Of a DNA stretch of 64,000 bases, positions 37,471-46,745 are shown piece by piece. The position numbers and the translations under genes are program-made. Source of the stretch: Streptococcus sp. X13SY08 (GTDB taxonomy: Bacteria > Bacillota > Bacilli > Lactobacillales > Streptococcaceae); assembly GCF_001182825.2 (NCBI RefSeq), contig NZ_LFYO02000002.1:806001-870000 (forward strand). Reading direction: 5' to 3'. The notes under the pieces are model-generated. The model ran no database searches. It was not told where the DNA came from and worked only from the letters and a program-made list of their open reading frames with translations. The number at the start of each line of letters is the position of its first letter. Position 1 is the stretch's first letter.

Positions 37471-38781
37471 CTATTTCCGTTTACGAGCAATCAGATGAAT
37501 GGGTGTTCCTTCAAAGACAAATGCTTTGCGGATTTGATTTTCCAAGAAACGCAGATAGGAGAAGTGCATGAGTTCTTCTTCGTTGACAAAGACGACAAAT
37601 GTCGGCGGTTTGGTCGCCACTTGGGTCGCGTAGAAAATCTTGAGGCGTTTGCCCTTATCCGTCGGTGTTGGATTAATGGCAATGGCATCCATGATGACGT
37701 CGTTCAAGACAGCCGATGGAATCCGAGTATTTTGGCTTTCACTGATTTGCTTAATCATGGCTGGTAACTTGTGCAAACGTTGCTTAGTGACAGCAGACAC
37801 GAAAATAATGGGCGCATAAGACAGGTATTGGAATTGATCACGGATATCCGCTTCCCAATTTTGCATGGTCTTGTTGTCTTTTTCAAGCGTATCCCACTTG
37901 TTGACAACAATAATCATCCCTTTACCCGCTTCGTGAGCAAAGCCTGCAATTCGCTTATCATGCTCGCGAATGCCTTCTTCTGCATTGATGACCATGAGAA
38001 CGACGTCCGAACGATCAATGGCACGCATAGCACGCATAACAGAATATTTTTCTGTATTTTCGTAGACTTTACCAGACTTGCGCATACCTGCCGTGTCAAT
38101 CATGGTAAATTCTTGTCCATCCGCGTCTGTGAAGTGTGTATCAATGGCATCACGTGTCGTACCAGCAACTGGACTAGCAATGACGCGATCTTCACCCAAA
38201 ATAGCATTAATCAAGCTCGATTTACCGACATTAGGACGACCGATCAGACTGAATTTAATCACATCAGGATTTTCTGCTTCAAACTCAGTTGGCAAGTTTT
38301 CCACGATGGCATCCAATACATCCCCTGTACCAATTCCGTGAACAGAAGATACTGGATAAGGATCGCCCAAACCAAGCGCGTAGAAATCATAAATATCGCT
38401 ACGCATTTCAGGATTATCCACCTTGTTGACCGCAAGAATAACCGGTTTGTGGGTCTTGTAGAGAATGCGGGCTACGTACTCGTCTGCATCCGTAATGCCT
38501 TCTTTTCCAGAAACTACAAAAACAATAACATCTGCTTCATCCATAGCAATCTCAGCTTGGTGTTTGATTTGGTCCATGAACGGTGCATCCACATCATCAA
38601 TTCCTCCTGTATCAATGAGGGAGAATTTGCGATTGAGCCAATCTGCTGTGGCGTAAATACGGTCACGCGTCACGCCTTCCACATCTTCGACGATGGAAAT
38701 ACGTTCACCCGCAATTCGATTAAATAAAGTTGATTTTCCAACGTTGGGACGCCCCACGATGGCAATTGTTGGTAGAGCCAT
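37471..38781 (-). CDS. der: Ribosome-associated GTPase Der (EngA)
   Basis: The 436-residue protein has two tandem GTPase domains, each with complete G motifs: GRPNVGKST and DTGGIDD, NKVD in the first; [18 protein letters not shown] and NKWD in the second. A C-terminal KH-like domain follows. It is needed for 50S assembly. ATG at 38781 follows AAAGGAGGAG. Length and motifs are normal. Confidence 0.97.
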   Translation of the reverse strand: MALPTIAIVGRPNVGKSTLFNRIAGERISIVEDVEGVTRDRIYATADWLNRKFSLIDTGGIDDVDAPFMDQIKHQAEIAMDEADVIVFVVSGKEGITDADEYVARILYKTHKPVILAVNKVDNPEMRSDIYDFYALGLGDPYPVSSVHGIGTGDVLDAIVENLPTEFEAENPDVIKFSLIGRPNVGKSSLINAILGEDRVIASPVAGTTRDAIDTHFTDADGQEFTMIDTAGMRKSGKVYENTEKYSVMRAMRAIDRSDVVLMVINAEEGIREHDKRIAGFAHEAGKGMIIVVNKWDTLEKDNKTMQNWEADIRDQFQYLSYAPIIFVSAVTKQRLHKLPAMIKQISESQNTRIPSAVLNDVIMDAIAINPTPTDKGKRLKIFYATQVATKPPTFVVFVNEEELMHFSYLRFLENQIRKAFVFEGTPIHLIARKRK

Positions 38782-38862
38782 GGCTCCTCCTTTGCTAAGT
38801 TTAAAAGTTTTAAAATTCTATCATCCATCTCATTTTCGAGATGTTCCGCATCCATTTTCTCT

Positions 38863-39631
38863 TTAAGAATGACGGCGATTTTTCCCTTCAAGATACATTT
38901 CACGCGCCAAATAGCGAATACGCTCCATGACACGTTGGGCTTGCCAGGTCTCATCTCCTGACTTGCCAGTCGCAAAATGTCGTTCCAAATCGGCAAATGA
39001 GAAATTAGAAGTAAAGAAAGTTGGCAGATTTTCCTGCATCCGATGTTGCAAAATAACTTGCAAAACGTCGTCTCGAACCCACGGACTGTGTTGCTCAGCA
39101 CCAATGTCATCTAAGACCAATACTTGAGCCATTTTCAGCTCATCAATTTTATCTTTTACAGATCCATCTTTGATGGCATTTTTGATATCTACCACAAAAG
39201 TTGGATAGTGAACTAAAATGGTTGACAAACCATGTGTTTTGGAAAGTCGTTGCGCTAGATAGGCCATTAAATAGCTTTTGCCAATACCGAAACGACCAAA
39301 AATATAAAGACCTTGGCTGTTATTAGGATAAGATTGTACAAAATTTTCCAGCGCTTGATACACTTCAAAGCGAAATTCATCCTCAAAGTCCAAATCAGTA
39401 CTTGAAATGTGGCGCAAACTTTCCGGCAAATTCATGAGCTGAATACGATTGCGAATTGCTTCCTGCTGCCGGTATTCGACCAACAATTGACAGACCAACT
39501 TGGTCATTGGTCATCCCCTGTTCTTTGATGAAAGCTACAATATCTTCGTCTCCCAAAATTTCTTTTGATAATTGCTCAAAAGACTTACTGCTTTTGGTTG
39601 GGCGCATCATATTTTTTTGAATCGCATCCAT
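38863..39631 (-). pseudogene. dnaI: Primosomal protein DnaI (helicase loader), deletion in the N-terminal region
   Basis: DnaI loads the replicative helicase with DnaB and is essential in Bacillus subtilis. The N-terminal stretch (MDAIQKNMMRPTKSSKSFEQLSKEIL, ATG 39631, right after the dnaB stop) ends in GMTNDQ near 39500. The frame then changes and the sequence resumes with LVEYRQQEAIRNRIQLMNLPESL. The AAA+ domain is intact (GRFGIGKSYLMAYLA Walker A, VLVLDDIGAE Walker B, TSNFSF sensor). Some 40-50 residues, including the zinc-binding region typical of the family, are missing. Translation of the AAA+ part from an internal start (for example the ATG at 39507) is conceivable. Confidence 0.86.
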
Positions 39632-40804
39632 TTACTGACCGTCCCTTTCCTTTCCTTCTGCTGCCATCATTTGCTGACGCAGGGCTTCCATCCGAGCCTT
39701 TCCTTCAGCAGTTGACTCCTGCTGCACCTCTTTCTTACTCCATTCAGGAACATTTGTTTTTTCTTGTTTCATGGCAGAGCTAGCAGCTGATTTTCTTTGT
39801 TTGGTTTCATGTAGAGCTTCCACTGCCATTTCTGCACTGACAATGCCCCTATAAGAAAAATCATTAGCAACCTTGAGTACGTATTTTTCATTGAGATTAG
39901 CCGAGTCTACACGATTAAAACTATACAGCACGATAACATTGATGACTTCATCTAGCAATCCCAGACCCGCCATTTCTTGCAAACAATTTCGCTCTGAACT
40001 TGTCATCGTGGCCTTTTTACTGGCCTTCAGAAGTCCTAAAAATTGCAGCGCTGTCCGTCCTTTACTTTCACGAATGAGAGCTTCTTCTTGTGACGTAAAA
40101 TGATGTGCTCCAAACGATTTGGTTTGCTTTTTTTGCTGAACTTGCTGTGTCATACGCTTGATGGAAATGACACGCTCCACAGCTGTCTCCTTGGCCAATT
40201 GATAGGCATCAACCCAATTCCATCCTTCTTGCTCCGCCAAGTGATACAGCCCTAAAACATCTGTTTCTTGCTCATGAAACCGCAACTGGTCACGCGACAT
40301 CATTCGCTCAAAAGCTACTATATCAAAGCCCGCCAGCTTGATCTGTGGTTTAGCCAATTGCCCCTCTATGGTAAAAACATCTGAAAACTGCTTGCTGATC
40401 TTCTTATCTTCTAATGGCATTTTCGCAGTCATGGTTTCTACAGCAGACTCCCCAATTTTTTTAGATAATAAGACTTTGTAACGTGGAGAGTTAAGAAATC
40501 CTGTCTGTGGCAAAGGCGGCTTAATATCTAAGAGGACATTGTTGTCTTCTTGGTAGATATCCACTAAATCCATAGCCATCAAGATATCCAAAGACTGTTC
40601 AATGACCTGAGTTCCAAGATTCAAATGGTTAAGAATTTGCGCGAATTTATACCGTCCAACACCATTGTCATAAAAAGCTGTCAAATACTGATATAGGGCA
40701 TAGGCCTCTAAGCCCAAAATCGGCTGATAGCATTTGAGCAAACTCATTTGATCCGCCACAAAGGAGCGACCTGCTAGATATGAAAAGGTATCATTTGGTT
40801 TCAT
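39632..40804 (-). CDS. dnaB: Replication initiation / helicase-loading protein DnaB (DnaD-like domains)
   Basis: The ~390-residue protein (MKPNDTFSYLAGRSFVADQMSLLKCYQPILG) has an N-terminal winged helix and a DnaD-like C-terminal domain (residues ~210-320, then a basic tail). It belongs to the Gram-positive DnaB/DnaD primosome family that recruits DnaI-helicase to DNA. The ATG at 40804 with GAGGGTG upstream is preferred; a GTG four codons earlier is possible. The unit order nrdR-dnaB-dnaI matches other streptococci. Confidence 0.9.
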   Translation of the reverse strand: MKPNDTFSYLAGRSFVADQMSLLKCYQPILGLEAYALYQYLTAFYDNGVGRYKFAQILNHLNLGTQVIEQSLDILMAMDLVDIYQEDNNVLLDIKPPLPQTGFLNSPRYKVLLSKKIGESAVETMTAKMPLEDKKISKQFSDVFTIEGQLAKPQIKLAGFDIVAFERMMSRDQLRFHEQETDVLGLYHLAEQEGWNWVDAYQLAKETAVERVISIKRMTQQVQQKKQTKSFGAHHFTSQEEALIRESKGRTALQFLGLLKASKKATMTSSERNCLQEMAGLGLLDEVINVIVLYSFNRVDSANLNEKYVLKVANDFSYRGIVSAEMAVEALHETKQRKSAASSAMKQEKTNVPEWSKKEVQQESTAEGKARMEALRQQMMAAEGKERDGQ

Positions 40805-40821
40805 ATTCACCCTCACCTAAC

Positions 40822-41295
40822 TTAATCTTCTTTTTTGTGACGACTGCTTTTTGTGATCTGCTTGAGGAGATTTTCAATCTCACTAACATCCTTGAACGAA
40901 CGATAGACAGAGGCAAAACGCACATAAGTGATTTCATCTAAGTCCACCAATTCTTCCATTACCAAATTACCAATAACATCACTCTCTACTTCACTGTCAC
41001 TCACAGCACGCACACGTTGTTCAATTCGATTCACTACATCATCTATTTCAGCACTAGAAACGGGGCGCTTCTGCGCTGAACGAATAATGCCATTAAAAAT
41101 TTTCTCACGTGAGAATTGCTCTCGTGTTCCATCTTTTTTAACGACGACAAGAGTTTTTTCTTCTACACGTTCATAGGTCGTAAAGCGATAGCCGCATTGT
41201 TCACACTCTCTGCGACGGCGAATGGTGTTTCCATCTTCCGCCTGACGACTATCTACGACACTGGATTTTAAACTATTACATTTTGGGCAGCGCAT
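40822..41295 (-). CDS. nrdR: Transcriptional repressor NrdR
   Basis: The 157-residue repressor of ribonucleotide reductase genes has an N-terminal zinc ribbon (C-P-K-C ... C-E-Q-C) and an ATP-cone domain ([20 protein letters not shown]). It senses ATP/dATP and binds NrdR boxes. ATG at 41295 follows GGAGAG. It starts the nrdR-dnaB-dnaI unit. Confidence 0.96.
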   Translation of the reverse strand: MRCPKCNSLKSSVVDSRQAEDGNTIRRRRECEQCGYRFTTYERVEEKTLVVVKKDGTREQFSREKIFNGIIRSAQKRPVSSAEIDDVVNRIEQRVRAVSDSEVESDVIGNLVMEELVDLDEITYVRFASVYRSFKDVSEIENLLKQITKSSRHKKED

Positions 41296-41367
41296 AGACT
41301 CTCTCCATTCTATAGTATCACTTCATTGTACCACAATTATTGAGATATTAAAAGATTGACAACAAGC

Positions 41368-41389
41368 AAAAACCCGACTAAAAGTCAGG
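41368..41389 (-). terminator. Terminator after the AI-2E family transporter gene
   Basis: CCCGAC (41373-41378) pairs with GTCAGG (41384-41389) and the minus strand runs on with UUUUU. It lies eight bases past the stop. Confidence 0.7.
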
Positions 41390-41396
41390 CCTGCAT

Positions 41397-42506
41397 TTAC
41401 TGAATATGTATTTTTTTCTTTCTCAATCGTAAATTGGTCCACTCTCTGATTAAACGGTAAATCACCGCAAATATCGGTGTAAAAAAGACCATTCCCAAAA
41501 GCCCAAAGAGATTACCCCCTATCAAAGCTGCCGCTAATGTGAAGAGTGTTGGTAAACCAACAGATTGCCCCACAACACGTGGATAGATAACGTTTCCTTC
41601 CAGTAATTGAATAATTTGAAAAAGAACAATGGACAAAAGGGCAAGGAGTGGATCCTGAACCGCCACAAACAAGGCACTAATCAAGCAAGCTGCCAAAGGA
41701 CCAATGTAGGGAACAAAGGACAAGACCCCCGTCAGTATCCCCGCCATTGCAGAATAAGGAATACCAAAAATAGAATAAACTACAAATACCAGAGTTCCAA
41801 TAATGCAGGCTTCAACGATTTGACTCATCAAGAATTTATCGTAGGTATCAATCACAACCTCGCCAACATAGAGAACTTTCCGAACCACTTTTCGTGGAAA
41901 AAAAGCATACAAGAGTTTGAGACTCATAGCCTGCAAATGCTCCTTACTACTCAATATCGCTAGAGTAAAGAAGAATGCCATAATCAACGATGCTACATTG
42001 GAAACAATACCAGTGACATTACTTGCTAAGCCTGCCAGAAATTTTGTCACATAGTTCGAAACACTTGACCATCCTGTAAATTTAGTAAGATAATCGTTAA
42101 TTTTCATCCCTAGCCGAGTAGATAAAAATCCGTTGTCTTGTAAAGTGGAGATCATTTTAGGCACTGCCTCATTAGTAACCGATACTAACTGAGAAATGGT
42201 AGATGATAGAGTTGGAAAAATAAACACGACCAAGCCTGTTACGACAAGAAAAAAGACAATCAATACACCAATAATGGCAAGTGGTCGTTGTGCTTTTCGT
42301 AAAAAGGAAACCCTATCAATCAAGCCTTCCAGCTTTTTCATGGGTACATTCAGCACAAAAGCTAGAACAGCACCAATCAAAAGAGAATTCATACTGCCCA
42401 AAATGGTCACTACAATTCCCCAAATACCATCATAATTGAGGACTGCTAGTAACACTAGAGCCGCAAAGGTAATCAAAAATATTTTTTCTCGTAAAGACGT
42501 TCGCAT
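41397..42506 (-). CDS. AI-2E family (PerM-like) transporter
   Basis: The 369-residue membrane protein has about eight hydrophobic segments. Family signatures are SLLIGAVLAFVLNVPMKK near the N-terminus and the C-terminal GILTGVLSFVPYIGPLAA...QLLEGNVIYPRVVGQSVGLP. Despite the family name most members have no proven autoinducer-2 export role. I chose the ATG at 42506 (GAGGAG upstream). A short in-frame extension to 42533 lacks a ribosome binding site. Confidence 0.88.
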   Translation of the reverse strand: MRTSLREKIFLITFAALVLLAVLNYDGIWGIVVTILGSMNSLLIGAVLAFVLNVPMKKLEGLIDRVSFLRKAQRPLAIIGVLIVFFLVVTGLVVFIFPTLSSTISQLVSVTNEAVPKMISTLQDNGFLSTRLGMKINDYLTKFTGWSSVSNYVTKFLAGLASNVTGIVSNVASLIMAFFFTLAILSSKEHLQAMSLKLLYAFFPRKVVRKVLYVGEVVIDTYDKFLMSQIVEACIIGTLVFVVYSIFGIPYSAMAGILTGVLSFVPYIGPLAACLISALFVAVQDPLLALLSIVLFQIIQLLEGNVIYPRVVGQSVGLPTLFTLAAALIGGNLFGLLGMVFFTPIFAVIYRLIREWTNLRLRKKKIHIQ

Positions 42507-42567
42507 GGCTACTCCTCGTTCTATAAGATCCATTCATTATACACTAACTTGAACAAAAAGTCGAAAA

Positions 42568-42743
42568 AGAGTCTGGGACAAAAATACTTTCCAGACTCTC
42601 TTTGTATGTTCAGTTTGAAAGTCGCAGTGGTTGACTGGACTCTAATACACTGATAAATCAGCTGTTACAGCTCTAGTCAACTGTGCGGGGGTCGGACAAC
42701 AAAATCGGATTTTTTCAAAATCACCGATTTTTGTCCCACTCCC
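42568..42743 (+). repeat. Composite intergenic repeat, copy 3
   Basis: It opens AGTCTGGGACAAAAA, contains CGCAGTGGTTGACTGGACTC and CAACTGTGCGGGGGT, then GGACAACAAAATCGG, and ends CCGATTTTTGTCCCACTCCC. The last hairpin (AAAATCGG 42701-42708, CCGATTTT 42724-42731) should terminate ritR on the opposite strand. Confidence 0.75.
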
Positions 42744-42755
42744 TTTTTATTCAGT

Positions 42756-43451
42756 TTACTTCTCATCTCGCATGGCATAGCCGACACCACGAACAGTGCG
42801 GATATACGATTCTTGACCAGGAAGATCAAGTTTGCCACGTAGATAGCGAACATAAACATCTACGACATTCGTTTCAGTAGTAGCTTCATATTTCCAAACA
42901 CGATCCAACAGTTGCTCGCGTGTCATCGTTTCTTGACTGCTCATTAGAGTGGCTAGCAAGTCATATTCTCTACGTGTTAAATTGATCATTTCCTGACCAC
43001 GAGACACGGTGCGATTTTGAAAATCAATCTTCAAGTCCCGATAAGCTGCGTGAAGTTTGACTTGCTTGCAGTGTTCATCAATAAAATCTCGTCCTCGGAA
43101 AATTAAATTGACTTCCTGCACCAATTCACTAATAACAAAAGGTTTAATGACATAAGAAACTGCGTAGGACAGAATTTCTTCGCCATATTTTTTCGCATCT
43201 ACACTATCTACTGCAACGATGATGACCGTCGCAGGTTTGATATTTAATATAGAATCAGATAGGACCTTACTTGACATGTCAGGTAATTGAAAGCTCATGA
43301 GAATCAAATCAAAATCCGTTTCATGTACTAACATGAGAGCTTCTTTTCCTGTCGCCGCATAGTCTACTAGGTATTCCTGCTTCTGCAGTTCCATAGATAC
43401 AAAGTGGGAGAGATTCCGTTCTCTCCCAGCGATTAGAATTTTTTTAACCAT
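42756..43451 (-). CDS. ritR: Orphan response regulator, RitR type
   Basis: This 231-residue OmpR/PhoB-type regulator has an N-terminal receiver-like domain and a C-terminal winged helix (LTRREYDLLATLMSSQETMTREQLLDRVWKYE). The phosphoacceptor Asp is replaced by Ser (DLILMSFQLPDM), as pneumococcal RitR replaces it by Asn. The linker retains the Cys in FIDEHC, at the position of the redox-sensing Cys of RitR. It lies directly downstream of gnd, as in S. pneumoniae, where RitR controls iron uptake and oxidative-stress genes. No sensor kinase gene is adjacent. ATG at 43451, 12 bases after gnd. Confidence 0.88.
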   Translation of the reverse strand: MVKKILIAGRERNLSHFVSMELQKQEYLVDYAATGKEALMLVHETDFDLILMSFQLPDMSSKVLSDSILNIKPATVIIVAVDSVDAKKYGEEILSYAVSYVIKPFVISELVQEVNLIFRGRDFIDEHCKQVKLHAAYRDLKIDFQNRTVSRGQEMINLTRREYDLLATLMSSQETMTREQLLDRVWKYEATTETNVVDVYVRYLRGKLDLPGQESYIRTVRGVGYAMRDEK

Positions 43452-43463
43452 TCTTATCTTCTT

Positions 43464-44885
43464 TTATTTTTCGTCATACCATGAGTAATGGAAAGTTCCT
43501 TCTTTATCCTTACGTTGGTAAGTGTGTGCTCCAAAGTAATCGCGTTGCGCTTGGATGAGGTTAGCTGGTAAATCAGCTGCGCGGTAACTATCATAATAAG
43601 TAATCGCTGCTGAGAAGGTTGGCACTGGAACGCCTGCTTGTACTGCGAGAACGACGATATCACGAACAGCTTGTTGGTATTTGCTTGTTATATCCAAGAA
43701 GTATTCATCCAAGAGAAGGTTTGCAAGGTCTCCCTCACGGTTATAGGCATCCGTAATCTTTTGTAAGAATTGAGAACGGATGATGCAGCCATCACGCCAG
43801 ATAGAAGCAATGTCCGCAAATGGCAGATCCCAATTGTATTCTTTTGAAGCAACCCGTAATTGGGCAAAACCTTGCGCGTAAGAGATAATTTTTGAGAAGT
43901 AAAGTGCTTGACGGATTTTTTCAATCAACTCAGCCTTATCCCCTTCAAATTTATATTCTACACCTGGCAAGACCTTGCTAGCATGAACCCGTTCTTCTTT
44001 GTAGGTTGAAATAAAGCGCGCAAATACTGACTCAGTAATCAATGACAATGGGACACCAAGATCCAAGGCATTTTGGCTCGTCCACTTACCGGTTCCCTTA
44101 TTTCCAGCAGCATCCAAGATATAGTCAACGATTGGGCCATCTTGACCTTCGTCATCTTTACGTGTCAAAATATCCGCTGTGATTTGGATGAGGTAGCTAT
44201 CCAATTCTCCCTTGTTCCATTCAGTGAAAATTTCTGCCATTTCTTCTGCAGAAAGACCTAATAATTGCTGCATGAGATCATAAGATTCAGCAATCAATTG
44301 CATATCACCATACTCAATACCATTGTGAACCATTTTCACATAGTGACCAGCTCCATCAGGACCGATGTAAGTCACACATGGCTTCCCGTCTTGAGGGGCT
44401 TTTGCTGAAATTTCTTCTAAGACATCCGCAACTAATTCGTAAGCTTCTTTTTGTCCACCTGACATGATAGATGGACCTTCAAGGGCACCTTTTTCACCAC
44501 CAGACACACCTGTACCGATGAAGTTAATACCTGAATCTGCCAATTCTTTTGAACGACGAAAGGTATCTTCAAAGTAAGTATTTCCACCATCAATCAAAAT
44601 ATCGCCTTTATCCAAATGTGGCAAGAGCGCTTGAATAGTAGCGTCTGTACCAGGACCGGCTTGGACCATGAGCATGATACGACGTGGGGTTTCGATGGAT
44701 TGCACAAATGATTCTACATCGTAGCTTGGAACCAAGTTTTTTTCTGGATTTTCAGCTATAACCTCTTCTGTTTTATTAGCTGAGCGATTGTAGATGGCAA
44801 CCTTATAGCCACGTGATTCCACATTGAGTGCGAGGTTACGACCCATTACGGCCATCCCTACAACACCAAAATTTGCTTTTGTCAT
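43464..44885 (-). CDS. gnd: 6-phosphogluconate dehydrogenase (decarboxylating)
   Basis: The 473-residue enzyme of the oxidative pentose phosphate pathway makes ribulose-5-phosphate and NADPH. It shows the Rossmann motif [15 protein letters not shown], the [10 protein letters not shown] loop, [16 protein letters not shown] and [13 protein letters not shown] (catalytic Lys). The C-terminal DYFGAHTY segment closes it. ATG at 44885; upstream is AGGAGT. Length is standard. RitR is in the same unit. Confidence 0.97.
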   Translation of the reverse strand: MTKANFGVVGMAVMGRNLALNVESRGYKVAIYNRSANKTEEVIAENPEKNLVPSYDVESFVQSIETPRRIMLMVQAGPGTDATIQALLPHLDKGDILIDGGNTYFEDTFRRSKELADSGINFIGTGVSGGEKGALEGPSIMSGGQKEAYELVADVLEEISAKAPQDGKPCVTYIGPDGAGHYVKMVHNGIEYGDMQLIAESYDLMQQLLGLSAEEMAEIFTEWNKGELDSYLIQITADILTRKDDEGQDGPIVDYILDAAGNKGTGKWTSQNALDLGVPLSLITESVFARFISTYKEERVHASKVLPGVEYKFEGDKAELIEKIRQALYFSKIISYAQGFAQLRVASKEYNWDLPFADIASIWRDGCIIRSQFLQKITDAYNREGDLANLLLDEYFLDITSKYQQAVRDIVVLAVQAGVPVPTFSAAITYYDSYRAADLPANLIQAQRDYFGAHTYQRKDKEGTFHYSWYDEK

Positions 44886-44922
44886 GAGTATTACTCCTAT
44901 TTCTTCTAACTATATCTCTATC

Positions 44923-44951
44923 ATTATACACTGAAAAGACTGCTTTCGCAA
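44923..44951 (-). promoter_or_regulatory. Promoter of gnd-ritR
   Basis: TTGCGA (complement of 44946-44951) and TATAAT (complement of 44923-44928) are 17 bases apart, about 38 bases before the gnd start. Confidence 0.7.
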
Positions 44952-44987
44952 GATTTTGCAAATATTCTGTCAATTCCAGATTTCATC

Positions 44988-45527
44988 CTAATCTTCGTCA
45001 AATAAACCTTGCAGTTGAGCAAAGGGGCTAGCCGCCTCCTTTTTCTCCTGCTGACTTGCTCGATAAGTTTCTTCCGTCATGACTGCCCAGTCTGTACCTG
45101 ATGACAATGCCTCTCCTGCTTCCTCTTCAGGCGTCAAAACCTTGATAGGTATATTGAGCAAGATATTATCAGTCACAGATTCCTCCAAGCGAATGACTTC
45201 GTCTTCAATCACTAACACCAAGTCTGCATCCACTAGATCCTTGTCCTTTAAAGTTGATTCATCTGCTACAAAAATCTCATTGACAGGATAGCTTTCCTTG
45301 AGCAAAACAGGCTCCATGGAACGGCTAGATGCTAAGGTAATCTCATAGCTAAGCTGGTAATCTAAAAAGTAAAAGCCTGCTTCAAAACGGACAGAACCAA
45401 CTGCAGTGATAGGAGAAACTGCTAAAATTTCACTATTCCTCGCCATCAATTCTGCTTCTACATTCAAGGTTTGGTCAAAAGGGATGCCTTCTGGATTTTT
45501 CTGAATATCATAGATGTGAAATACCAT
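44988..45527 (-). CDS. yceD: YceD/DUF177 family protein
   Basis: The 179-residue acidic protein (MVFHIYDIQKNPEGIPFDQTL) shows the DUF177 pattern: a beta-rich middle (RFEAGFYFLDYQLSYEITLASSRSMEPV) and an acidic, variable C-terminus. In plants and bacteria the family is linked to 23S rRNA accumulation. It is usually next to rpmF; here it follows trxB by two bases. ATG at 45527. Confidence 0.78.
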   Translation of the reverse strand: MVFHIYDIQKNPEGIPFDQTLNVEAELMARNSEILAVSPITAVGSVRFEAGFYFLDYQLSYEITLASSRSMEPVLLKESYPVNEIFVADESTLKDKDLVDADLVLVIEDEVIRLEESVTDNILLNIPIKVLTPEEEAGEALSSGTDWAVMTEETYRASQQEKKEAASPFAQLQGLFDED

Positions 45528-45529
45528 GG

Positions 45530-46447
45530 TTAGCCCTCCAACTCAGTCAAATAATTGTAGACTTGCTGACCAGCAATTGCACCATCACCAACCGCAGTTG
45601 TAACTTGACGTAAGTGTTTTTGACGAATGTCTCCAATAGCAAAAATACCAGACTGATTTGTTTCCATAACGTCGTTAGTTAGAATCCAACCTGCCTCATC
45701 TGTAATGCCCAAGTCTTGGACTGCTTCTGTCATCGGGTCCAAACCAACATAGATGAATACTCCGCCGAAAGCATGCTCTTGGACTTCCCCAGTTTTCACA
45801 TTTTTAATTTCTACAGATTGAACTTTACGTTCGTCACCCTTGATTTCCTCAACCACACTATCCCAAATGAAGGAAATTTTTTCATTGGCAAAAGCTCGTT
45901 CTTGAATAATTTTTTGGGCACGCAATTCATCACGACGGTGAACGATGGTCACTGACTTAACAAATTGGGTTAGGAAAACAGCCTCTTCAACAGCTGAATC
46001 GCCACCACCGACAACTAAGATATCTTGGTCGCGGAAGAAAGCACCATCACAGACTGCACAGTAGGAAACACCGCGACTATTAAATTCTGCTTCACCTGGT
46101 ACTCCCAATTGGCGATGTTTTGCTCCCATAGCTAAAATGACTGTTTTAGCTTCCAAGGTCGCATCTTCTGTCACGACTTTTTTGACCAATCCATCATTTT
46201 CAACACGCACAACATAACCAAATACATGCTCCACGCCAAATTTTTCCAATGGTTCAAACATTTTATCAGACAAATCAGGACCTGAAATCAAAGCATAGCC
46301 TGGATAGTTTTCGATGTCTGCCGTATTTTGCATTTGACCACCGTAAATACCGCGCTCTACTAGAGCGACTTTGAGATTGCTACGAGCGGCATAAAGCGCT
46401 GCTGTCATACCAGCAGGTCCCGCTCCAATAATAATCGTATCGTACAT
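45530..46447 (-). CDS. trxB: Thioredoxin-disulfide reductase
   Basis: The 305-residue flavoenzyme reduces thioredoxin with NADPH. GAGPAGMTAALYAAR (FAD), the redox pair C-A-V-C in SYCAVCDGAFF, GGGDSAVEEA (NADPH) and GIFAIGDIRQKHLRQVTTAVGDG (FAD) are all present. ATG at 46447 follows AGGAGAA. Translationally close to yceD. Confidence 0.97.
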   Translation of the reverse strand: MYDTIIIGAGPAGMTAALYAARSNLKVALVERGIYGGQMQNTADIENYPGYALISGPDLSDKMFEPLEKFGVEHVFGYVVRVENDGLVKKVVTEDATLEAKTVILAMGAKHRQLGVPGEAEFNSRGVSYCAVCDGAFFRDQDILVVGGGDSAVEEAVFLTQFVKSVTIVHRRDELRAQKIIQERAFANEKISFIWDSVVEEIKGDERKVQSVEIKNVKTGEVQEHAFGGVFIYVGLDPMTEAVQDLGITDEAGWILTNDVMETNQSGIFAIGDIRQKHLRQVTTAVGDGAIAGQQVYNYLTELEG

Positions 46448-46506
46448 AGTTCTCCTTTTCTTTTCGCAGGTTGCGCTGCTCCGCTATTTTTAAAAATAAG
46501 CTAAGC

Positions 46507-46731
46507 TCAAACGCGCATCATCAATAAAATGCCTAAAATGCCAAAAGAGACAATAGGAATCGTTAGTAAATTAATCAGCAAGAGGTCATAGAGGACCTGA
46601 TGACGAGCTTCTAAGCTCGTGTCTAAGCCCCTAGCTGCTCGTCTGACAAACCAGATCAAACTAAGCACAACCACCACCAAGATGGCAATCAAGAGGCTTT
46701 GCAGGTAGAGACTGAGAATCGTTGATAACAT
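46507..46731 (-). CDS. DUF4059 family small membrane protein
   Basis: This 74-residue protein has two hydrophobic helices (SLLIAILVVVVLSLIWFV and LLLINLLTIPIVSFGILGILLMM) joined by a basic loop. Streptococci often have it just upstream of trxB; its function is unknown. ATG at 46731 follows GGAGG. Confidence 0.75.
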   Translation of the reverse strand: MLSTILSLYLQSLLIAILVVVVLSLIWFVRRAARGLDTSLEARHQVLYDLLLINLLTIPIVSFGILGILLMMRV

Positions 46732-46745
46732 AAGTCCTCCAACTC

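Noticed and set aside
37771..38727. A 318-codon open frame on the plus strand
   Set aside because: It lies entirely antisense to the intact der GTPase, has no ribosome binding site and a Cys/Asn-rich composition typical of a shadow frame.
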